DNA from: Pseudoflavonifractor sp. AF19-9AC
GTDB lineage: Bacteria > Bacillota > Clostridia > Oscillospirales > Oscillospiraceae
Direction of reading: 5' to 3'
NCBI RefSeq assembly: GCF_003478995.1
Contig: NZ_QUGI01000006.1
Location: 173,098 to 237,097 of the forward strand
Length of the DNA: 64,000 bases
Under the pieces are notes generated by a model. It made no database searches and had not been told where the DNA came from. It saw only the letters and a program-made list of their open reading frames with translations. The stretch's first letter is position 1; each line of letters starts with the position of its first letter. This document shows, in pieces, positions 58,599-64,000 of the stretch. Both the position numbers and the translations under genes were made by a program.

Positions 58599-58976
58599 TC
58601 ATTCTTCAAAATTACTCCCCAACAAGGGAAGTCCCTGTTCGGCCAATTCACAGTTTACCAGGAACACACACCCGTCACGCCGCTTTAGCGCCTTGTCGAT
58701 CTCGTACAGTTCGGGCCATGCGAGATACCGCAGGTTGTCCCGTTCTGCCATTGTCTTTCCAAGGCCAAGGGCTAACTGGTTAATGTCCTGTTCTGTCAGC
58801 CGTACTTTTCCACCTCGCAAAATCCGGCTCACTCTGGCCTCCGGCATACCGCTTGCGGTTGCTAGTTCCTTTTGTGTCATGCCGAGTTTTTGGAGGTCTG
58901 CCTGGATCTGCCTTGCCAGGGCAGATTGTTCGTTCCTTTTATAACCGGGGCTTTGCTTCGGCTTCCTGTAAGCCAA
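58599..58976 (-). CDS. XRE-type HTH regulator
   Basis: 125 aa with TTG start at 58976 (AGGGG 8 bp upstream). HTH LQKLGMTQKELATASGMPEARVSRILRGG (about 31-60) is a Cro/CI domain; the C-terminal half has NLRYLAWPELYEIDKALK. Probably controls the transfer/replication genes downstream on the same strand. Confidence 0.75.
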   Translation of the reverse strand: MAYRKPKQSPGYKRNEQSALARQIQADLQKLGMTQKELATASGMPEARVSRILRGGKVRLTEQDINQLALGLGKTMAERDNLRYLAWPELYEIDKALKRRDGCVFLVNCELAEQGLPLLGSNFEE

Positions 58977-59002
58977 AGCGGTTTCCCCTGGTTATAAATT
59001 GC

Positions 59003-59080
59003 CTATGTGGGCCTATTGCCGGAGGTGGTCTGCTGATTGTTTGCGGTCAGCTTGCTATGGTGATAGATAGAATATGCCAT
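59003..59080 (-). CDS. Possible 25-aa leader peptide
   Basis: ATG 59080 with a near-perfect GGGAGGAGG site 7-12 bp upstream, reading MAYSIYHHSKLTANNQQTT..., 26 codons with stop. Ends 26 bp before the HTH gene start. The strong ribosome site argues for translation; the length argues for a leader peptide. Confidence 0.4.
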   Translation of the reverse strand: MAYSIYHHSKLTANNQQTTSGNRPT

Positions 59081-59103
59081 AGCCGCCACCTCCTCCCGTG
59101 AAA

Positions 59104-59434
59104 CGCTGTTGGTGAATAACTGTATTATCCACCTCCGGCGCAAAGCCCGTTCACGAAAGAAATTCATTGGCGCAGTTTTGGACTACGCTGGGCCGTTGTT
59201 CCCGCAGGATGCCGGGTTGGCAAGTGCAGCAAACTTTTCCCGCCTGCATGTGGGATTGTTTGGGCGTTTCCGCCCTCCGCATGGTTTTTCATGCCGTCCA
59301 TAGGACAGCTTCCGCTTTGGTTGCCGCTGAAAGCGGCGGTTTCATTTGACTCGTGTTTTCAATTTCAACAAAGTTTTTTACCCGCTATCATACATTACCA
59401 CAAACAGACTACATATTGATGAACTTTCTGTAAA
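59104..59434. other. Gap without a supported gene
   Basis: 330 bp. One small stem-loop GCCGCT/AGCGGC (59323-59337). No frame carries both a ribosome site and recognisable residues. Confidence 0.5.
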
Positions 59435-60103
59435 TTACTCTATATTTTGTGTTTCCCTTTTTTCTTCCAATATCATTTCATATCGCTTTTTAGCTGATCT
59501 GTACTTGCCAAAATAATGTTGCCATATGGCCCTCTTTTCCTCATAGCTGCTGGCTTTCTGCTGTAATGGCTCAATGAAATCTAAGACCTGTTGATGGTAA
59601 AACATATCGTATGTATGCTTTGCTTTTTCTGGTGTAATAGCCATTTCTTTTGCTATTGCGGTAAAGGTTGCTTTTTCAACTTCTCGCATTTCAACAATGC
59701 GGGAAACAATCTCCGGGTTAAGGCTCTTCTTTAGCGGAGGTAAGTTTTTAATGTATTCCTTTGGCATACCTGGTTCTCCGGCCCGATATTCAACCAATAT
59801 GCTACTATATTTCTTTTCAAGGTATGCACAGGCATATGAGAAGTCTTGAAAACATTCATTTGCAGCGTCATAGACCTTTCTGACCTCAACTGTGTTGTCA
59901 TAGCCAAGCGCGATTGAGATATGCCGAATGTATAGCCGAATCTGCTTAACTTTTATCCGGCTATATAGTTCTCTTGCCCGGACTAAAGATATTCCATACT
60001 CCTTTGCAATATCTGCAAATGTATTGTTGTACTGATCTCGAAGTATCATGATGTCATAAGCACGCCTGTCCTCTTTTAACTCGCTATATGAAATGTCGTT
60101 CAT
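59435..60103 (-). CDS. HTH protein, sigma-like element regulator
   Basis: 222 aa from ATG 60103 (GGGAGGGTGTATGT). Two helix-turn-helix segments: FADIAKEYGISLVRARELYSRI (about 28-50) and FTAIAKEMAITPEKAKHTYDM (about 146-168), each like sigma-factor region 4 binding helices. It is divergent from the XRE gene at 60218, with a palindrome between. Probably regulates element functions; not a recognised family. AT-rich compared with the host region. Confidence 0.65.
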   Translation of the reverse strand: MNDISYSELKEDRRAYDIMILRDQYNNTFADIAKEYGISLVRARELYSRIKVKQIRLYIRHISIALGYDNTVEVRKVYDAANECFQDFSYACAYLEKKYSSILVEYRAGEPGMPKEYIKNLPPLKKSLNPEIVSRIVEMREVEKATFTAIAKEMAITPEKAKHTYDMFYHQQVLDFIEPLQQKASSYEEKRAIWQHYFGKYRSAKKRYEMILEEKRETQNIE

Positions 60104-60131
60104 ACATACACCCTCCCATCTGCTTGAACAG

Positions 60132-60150
60132 TTACCCGTATTACAGGTAA
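60132..60150. promoter_or_regulatory. Divergent operator in the regulator pair
   Basis: TTACC (60132-60136) - 9 bp - GGTAA (60146-60150), a 19-bp inverted repeat in the 114-bp divergent region. A minus-strand promoter (TTGTAT, 17 bp, TATAGT) lies next to it. Confidence 0.55.
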
Positions 60151-60217
60151 TAACTATATCATATACAGGTATCAAATACAACAATTTGCGATACCATTTA
60201 TTTGGGAGAGTGGTAAT

Positions 60218-60538
60218 GTGATACGGTTAAAGGAACTAAGGGAAGAACGGCGGCTCAGTCAAGATGGATTGGCCCTTAAATTGAATGTTTCACAATCAAC
60301 TATTAGTGCCTATGAGATTGGCGATAGAACACCCGACTTAGAAACATTGATTGCTATTGCTCAATTTTTTGGTGTGTCCCTTGATTATCTTGCTGGATTA
60401 TCGGACTTGAAACACCAGATTAGGCAAGGTGATCTTACTTCAAAAGAGTTGGAACACTTGCATATTTATCGCCAGTTAAGTGATATGGACAAGGAAAAAG
60501 TGAGTTCATACATTGATGGTCTACAAAGCAGACAATAA
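60218..60538 (+). CDS. XRE-family repressor
   Basis: 106 aa, GTG 60218 with GGGAGAG. HTH at residues 1-60 (LREERRLSQDGLALKLNVSQSTISAYEIGDRTPD), followed by a short helical dimerisation tail. Likely the repressor of the element's divergent control region, like CI of phages. Confidence 0.88.
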   Translation: MIRLKELREERRLSQDGLALKLNVSQSTISAYEIGDRTPDLETLIAIAQFFGVSLDYLAGLSDLKHQIRQGDLTSKELEHLHIYRQLSDMDKEKVSSYIDGLQSRQ

Positions 60539-60543
60539 CGAAT

Positions 60544-60663
60544 AGTCCAATGGAGCGCCCCTGTCAATGGTCAAGATAAACGGCAATAGCCGCCATTGAC
60601 AAGGGCGCTCCATTGGACTTTGCAGGTTATCAAGGGGTGTCAGCCGCAGGCTGGCTGACACCC
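60544..60663. repeat. Nested long inverted repeats between two XRE genes
   Basis: A 27-bp arm (60544-60570) pairs with 60593-60619 with one mismatch (core AGTCCAATGGAGCGCCC); its 22-bp loop contains a CGGC-AATA-GCCG small hairpin. A second perfect stem GGGTGTCAGCC / GGCTGACACCC (60635-60645 / 60653-60663) follows at once. No T-run, no coding frame. Confidence 0.8.
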
Positions 60664-60746
60664 GCAAAGATATTTTGAGAGAACGCAAAAGTGTATTTAC
60701 AAATATCTTGATTTGTGATATTTTAACTTTGGCAGGAGGGATTTTC

Positions 60747-61121
60747 ATGGAGCAGATTGGAAAGCGGCTTCGGGCCTTGCGCGAGGGTGTGCGGCTGACC
60801 CAGGTAAACATGGCGGGAATTTTAGGTGTGCAGCAATCCCGTATCAACCGATACGAAACAGGCCAGACCACCCCGGCCCCGGAAATCTTCATCAAGTACG
60901 CCGATTATTTTGATGTATCAATGGATTATCTGTATTGCCGTACTGATGACCCAAGGGGCAAGCTGTACGAATACAAGCCCCAGGCGTTGAAAGAGAAAAC
61001 GGAGCAGAGCCGGGAAATGCGGGAATTTATAGAGATGTGCTTTGACCCGAAAGCACCTGTGAATCAACGGTTAAAAGAGGCACTGCTACGGATTATGACG
61101 GAGGAGGCGAAAGAAGAATGA
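60747..61121 (+). CDS. XRE-family regulator before the serine recombinase
   Basis: 124 aa, ATG 60747 with GGAGG. HTH LRALREGVRLTQVNMAGILGVQQSRINRYETGQTTP (about 7-43). Overlaps the recombinase start by 4 bp (ATGA), so it is translated with it and may control excision. Confidence 0.87.
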   Translation: MEQIGKRLRALREGVRLTQVNMAGILGVQQSRINRYETGQTTPAPEIFIKYADYFDVSMDYLYCRTDDPRGKLYEYKPQALKEKTEQSREMREFIEMCFDPKAPVNQRLKEALLRIMTEEAKEE

Positions 61122-62596
61122 AAGCGGTGATCTATGCCCGGTATTCCAGCGACAACCAACGGGAAGAAAGTATTGAGGGCCAGCTCCGGGAGTGTACGGC
61201 CTACTGCAAGAAAAATGATATAACCATCTTGCGGACATACATTGACCGGGCCATGTCTGCCAAGACCGACCACCGCCCGGACTTCCAGCAGATGATTAAG
61301 GACAGCGCCAAGGGCCTCTTTGATGTTATCATTGTTTGGAAACTTGACCGTTTCGCCCGCAACCGCTATGACAGCGCCCACTACAAGGCCCAGCTTCGCA
61401 AGTATGGCGTTAAGGTGCTGTCCGCCACGGAGAACATTTCCGAGGGGCCGGAGGGTATCATCCTGGAAAGTATGTTGGAGGGTATGGCGGAATATTACTC
61501 CGCTGAACTGTCCGAGAAAGTCATCCGGGGCCATACGGAAAACGCCCTCAAATGCAAATATAACGGCGGTACGCCCACCTTTGGTTTTGCCATTGACAAG
61601 GACAAGTATTATCAAATCGACCCGCATACCGCCCCTGTGGTGCTGGAAATGTTCATCCGCTACGACAAGGGCGAAACCATGAAGAATATCCGGGATTGGC
61701 TGAATGGTGCCGGAGTGACAACGGTACGGGGCAAGAAGATTGATTTGAATTTTGTGGCGGCGATCCTCCACAACCGAAAGTGTATCGGGGAATACAGTTA
61801 CCGCCATATCGTCACCCCCGGCGGTATTCCCGCCATTGTTCCGCAAGACCTGTTCGACAGGGTGCAGCAGCGGCTTGAAACCAACAGGAAAGCCCCAGCC
61901 CGTCACAAGGCCGAGGACGATTATCTCTTGACCACGAAACTCTTTTGCGGCACTTGTGGGGCTATGATGGTGGGCGAGAGCGGCACCAGCGCCAGCAAAG
62001 GCCGGAAGTACCATTATTACCGCTGTGTGAACACCAAGAAGCACAAGACTTGCACCGCCAAACACAAGAGCGTTCGCAAGCTGCCCCTGGAAAATGCCGT
62101 GGTAAACGCAACCATGGCGAAAGTCATGGATGACAATTTTGTGGAGTACATAGCGGACGCTGTGATGGACTTGCAGGGTAAGGAGAGCAGCCAACTCCCA
62201 GCCCTCCGCAAACAGTTGGAAGAAACCGAGCGAGGCATTACCAATATGTTGAACGCCATCCAAATGGGGATTATCAACCAGTCTACGAAACAGCGCCTTG
62301 ACGAGTTGGAGGAACGGAAAAAGGACATTGAACTGCACATCATCCAGGAGGAAATCAAGAAGCCGCTACTTTCCTGGGAGGATGTGACATTCTGGATTTG
62401 CCGTTTCCGTAAACTGGATGTGAGCAGGCTGGACGAGCGCCGGCGGCTCATTGACAGCTTTGTAAACTCCGTGACCATCTTTGATGACCATATTTTGATT
62501 ACCTTTAACTACAAAGAGGGCGAAACAAGGCTTGACTTTTCTGATATTGAAAGTTCGGATTTGAAATCGGTCGGGGGACCATACGGAGTATCATGA
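61118..62596 (+). CDS. Large serine recombinase
   Basis: 492 aa. N-terminal resolvase domain (about 1-140): catalytic Ser in YARYSSD (about 10), VWKLDRFARNR (about 70). Recombinase domain (about 160-260: YNGGTPTFGFAIDK), zinc ribbon CGTCGAMM ... YRCVNTKKHKTC (about 285-325), then a coiled coil (about 350-410) used for synapsis control. Related to Tn5397/Tn4451-type (TndX/TnpX) recombinases, which act on att sites with 2-bp cores. Final stop overlaps a terminator stem. Confidence 0.92.
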   Translation: MKAVIYARYSSDNQREESIEGQLRECTAYCKKNDITILRTYIDRAMSAKTDHRPDFQQMIKDSAKGLFDVIIVWKLDRFARNRYDSAHYKAQLRKYGVKVLSATENISEGPEGIILESMLEGMAEYYSAELSEKVIRGHTENALKCKYNGGTPTFGFAIDKDKYYQIDPHTAPVVLEMFIRYDKGETMKNIRDWLNGAGVTTVRGKKIDLNFVAAILHNRKCIGEYSYRHIVTPGGIPAIVPQDLFDRVQQRLETNRKAPARHKAEDDYLLTTKLFCGTCGAMMVGESGTSASKGRKYHYYRCVNTKKHKTCTAKHKSVRKLPLENAVVNATMAKVMDDNFVEYIADAVMDLQGKESSQLPALRKQLEETERGITNMLNAIQMGIINQSTKQRLDELEERKKDIELHIIQEEIKKPLLSWEDVTFWICRFRKLDVSRLDERRRLIDSFVNSVTIFDDHILITFNYKEGETRLDFSDIESSDLKSVGGPYGVS

Positions 62597-62636
62597 AAGG
62601 ATCTGAAAAGGTCTGCTGATGATACTCCGCATTTTT
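62584..62636 (+). terminator. Terminator of the serine recombinase gene
   Basis: CGGAGTATCAT (62584-62594) / ATGATACTCCG (62619-62629) followed by CATTTTTTATT; the stem covers the stop codon. Confidence 0.85.
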
Positions 62637-62668
62637 TATTTCCAAGTTTATATAGAGATCTGTGCGGG

Positions 62669-62693
62669 GGCGTAGCTTAATGCTACGCCTTTT
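62669..62693 (+). terminator. Second terminator hairpin
   Basis: GGCGTAGC (62669-62676) / GCTACGCC (62682-62689) then TTTTCTC. Lies just outside the element. Confidence 0.75.
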
Positions 62694-62860
62694 CTCGTTT
62701 CCAAAAGAATGTCCCGCTCGGGGATTTTCCGGCAATCCGGTACCTCAAAGGATCCAATGCAGTTTTGGTGATTCTGTTCTCCTTGACCGCAGGATAAACC
62801 TCGATGTACTGAATGAGCTCGGCAGCCGTGCGTTTGGTGATGGAGCTATTTTAAAAAAAG
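62683..62860 (-). pseudogene. C-terminal gene fragment at the element's right flank
   Basis: On the minus strand a frame reads SITKRTAAELIQYIEVYPAV ... RIAGKSPSGTFFWKREKA then stops. It has protein-like composition but no start, so it looks like the tail of a gene cut by the insertion or by an earlier rearrangement. Family not recognised. Rest of the gap 62597-62959 has no gene. Confidence 0.4.
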
Positions 62861-62959
62861 CTTAAAAAAGCTTAAAATTTGTTAAAGCTGCCCGCAAATC
62901 GACGGGAATATGCTATAATTAGGCCAAATTTTGCGGCCAAGGCCGCATGGGAGGTTGTT

Positions 62960-63826
62960 ATGAACAAAAAGATTCCCCCGCTACACAGCTTGACATGGCT
63001 GTGGTGCAGCTTATTCGCATACAGCGTGCTGTTTGGGTTACTGCAAAAACTTTTGTCTTCTGTTCCCGGCTTGCCGGAGGGTATCGTGCTGCTCCTGAGC
63101 TGCGCGGTGGCATCGGCGATCCCCCTGCTCTGGTCCTCACTAGTGAGCGGCGAAGCCCCTCACTTCTCTTCCCAGAAGGCCTCTTTGGGCACGCTGGTTT
63201 TTCTCATAAGTGTGGCTTTGAGTGGAAATCTTGCCGTTATGGTACTTACCCCGGTTCTAGAGCGGGTGTGGAACCTGGCTGGCTTCACCGCCCAAGCGGC
63301 GGCAGTGGGAGAAGAAATCGCCACACCGCTGCTGGCAATATATATTTGTATAGTCGGTCCTGTCCTGGAGGAACTGATCTACCGAGGAGTGGTGCTGCGC
63401 CGCTTGCTGCCAGGGGGTGCGCGGCAGGCCATTTTACTGTCGGCCCTGTGCTTCGGGCTGATGCACCACGATCTCTATCAGGGGTTGTCCGCCTTCTGGT
63501 GCGGATTGATTTTCGGCTATGCGGCCCTGCACTACGGATTGGGGACGTCCATCGGACTGCACATCGCCGGAAACAGCATTGCTGAGGCGCTGCCGCTACT
63601 GCGCCAGGCGGGCACTCCTGGTGCCCTGGCTATCCTGGCTCTGGTGTTTGTCTCGGTGGTGATCGCAGTGACAGGAGGGATCCGCCTGCTGCTGAAAAGA
63701 CGGGGACGGAAGCGCGAGAGAAGTCAGGCCGGCGGGAGTAGCGGCGTGTGGAGCAATCCCGCCCTGTGGATGCTGCTGGCCTTTGACACGGTTTATCTCG
63801 TTGTGGCCTCATTTACTCACCGCTGA
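62960..63826 (+). CDS. CPBP-family intramembrane metalloprotease
   Basis: 288 aa from ATG 62960 with GGGAGGTTGTT (an upstream in-frame start lacks a ribosome site). About eight helices. Abi/CPBP motifs in order: EELIYRGVVLRRL (about 140, EExxxR), FGLMHHDLYQG (about 173, FxxxH), HIAGNSIAEA (about 211, HxxxN). Related to Rce1 and bacteriocin-immunity proteins that cut or process peptides in the membrane. Single gene after the element; the region to base 64000 has no further supported feature. Confidence 0.9.
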   Translation: MNKKIPPLHSLTWLWCSLFAYSVLFGLLQKLLSSVPGLPEGIVLLLSCAVASAIPLLWSSLVSGEAPHFSSQKASLGTLVFLISVALSGNLAVMVLTPVLERVWNLAGFTAQAAAVGEEIATPLLAIYICIVGPVLEELIYRGVVLRRLLPGGARQAILLSALCFGLMHHDLYQGLSAFWCGLIFGYAALHYGLGTSIGLHIAGNSIAEALPLLRQAGTPGALAILALVFVSVVIAVTGGIRLLLKRRGRKRERSQAGGSSGVWSNPALWMLLAFDTVYLVVASFTHR

Positions 63827-64000
63827 AGTAGTATTTAGATAAAAGCATTGCTTACAAGCCGTTGATATTACTGGATTTTCACAGATTCTTGAATGCCACT
63901 TGGACCAAACAATGATAATCCGAACTACATTATCCAGGTGGGTAATGGATAAGGTAGAATAAGTTTCGCAAATTGAAAAGTGGATAAAAAGAGACATGGT

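Larger units (their letters stand above)
53990..62640. mobile_element. Integrated mobilizable element with CRESS-type Rep
   Basis: From integrase at the left to serine recombinase at the right: int, xis, FtsK-like ATPase, CRESS-type Rep with origin, small genes, HTH regulators, serine recombinase. Organisation of the left half parallels Tn916 (orf24/int-xis to orf21-like ATPase) but with a CRESS-type Rep in the relaxase place, and no conjugation genes, so mobilizable rather than self-transferring. Two recombinases suggest either two nested elements or a mosaic. Terminal repeats are not identified; ends approximate. Confidence 0.72.

Noticed and set aside
63827..64000. Minus-strand frame of about 60 codons at the right edge
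   Set aside because: No ribosome site and no protein-like pattern; treated as intergenic.

Overview
The window looks like a chromosomal segment of a gut-type clostridial Firmicute (Oscillospiraceae / Flavonifractor-like; my inference). The grounds are high GC, strong AGGAGG ribosome sites, Gram-positive lipoprotein and S-layer-homology (SLH) proteins, ECF-type transporters, tRNA genes with encoded CCA, and Tn916-like and large-serine-recombinase mobile DNA. No species marker is present.

Region 1 (1-31.9 kb) is a metal / metallophore uptake island. It holds five genes of the YbtP/YbtQ-IrtA/IrtB-like ABC type (permease fused to ATPase): one partial and two complete pairs. There are two complete ECF modules (S, T, A) and a third S component that is cut short. 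Local regulators are two divergent TetR and three AraC proteins. Small-molecule enzymes are two LCMT-type methyltransferases, an O-methyltransferase fused in frame to an ECF ATPase, an alpha/beta hydrolase and an L-2-amino-thiazoline-4-carboxylate (ATC) hydrolase-family protein. A ZIP transporter and a Dps ferritin-like protein are also present. Eight copies of a perfect palindrome, GTTAG-N6-CTAAC, precede these units, several exactly on promoters. They suggest one trans-acting, probably DtxR-type metal repressor. A separate zinc operon (zur-like regulator, small Cys/His membrane protein, znuA-znuC-znuB, lipoprotein) starts with its own near-perfect Zur-like box. No siderophore biosynthesis genes are visible, so import and processing of foreign metallophores is the most economical reading.

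Region 2 (31.9-34.0 kb) is a mobile-element scrap that truncates the third ECF S gene, followed by a five-gene tRNA operon (Gly, Arg, His, Gln, Lys; minus strand). Region 3 (34-47 kb) is housekeeping: pyrB with a PyrI-like zinc tail, a PadR-controlled membrane-protein operon, a polysaccharide deacetylase, an XRE regulator, a TraB/GumN protein, an SPFH/NfeD pair, and a GntR-controlled dehydrogenase-aldolase-permease operon. Region 4 (47.5-53.7 kb) is one giant SLH-anchored surface protein with a long, structured leader.

Region 5 (about 54.0-62.6 kb) is an integrated mobile element. It has a Tn916-type integrase and excisionase, an FtsK/TcpA-like ATPase, and a Rep protein built like those of CRESS-DNA viruses (HUH endonuclease plus SF3 helicase). 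Just upstream of rep lies a 10-bp stem with a 10-nt loop containing the circovirus-type nonanucleotide CAGTATTAC and two tandem TGTAGCA repeats, a textbook rolling-circle origin. The right half carries HTH regulators and a large serine recombinase. A CPBP-family membrane protease gene follows it.
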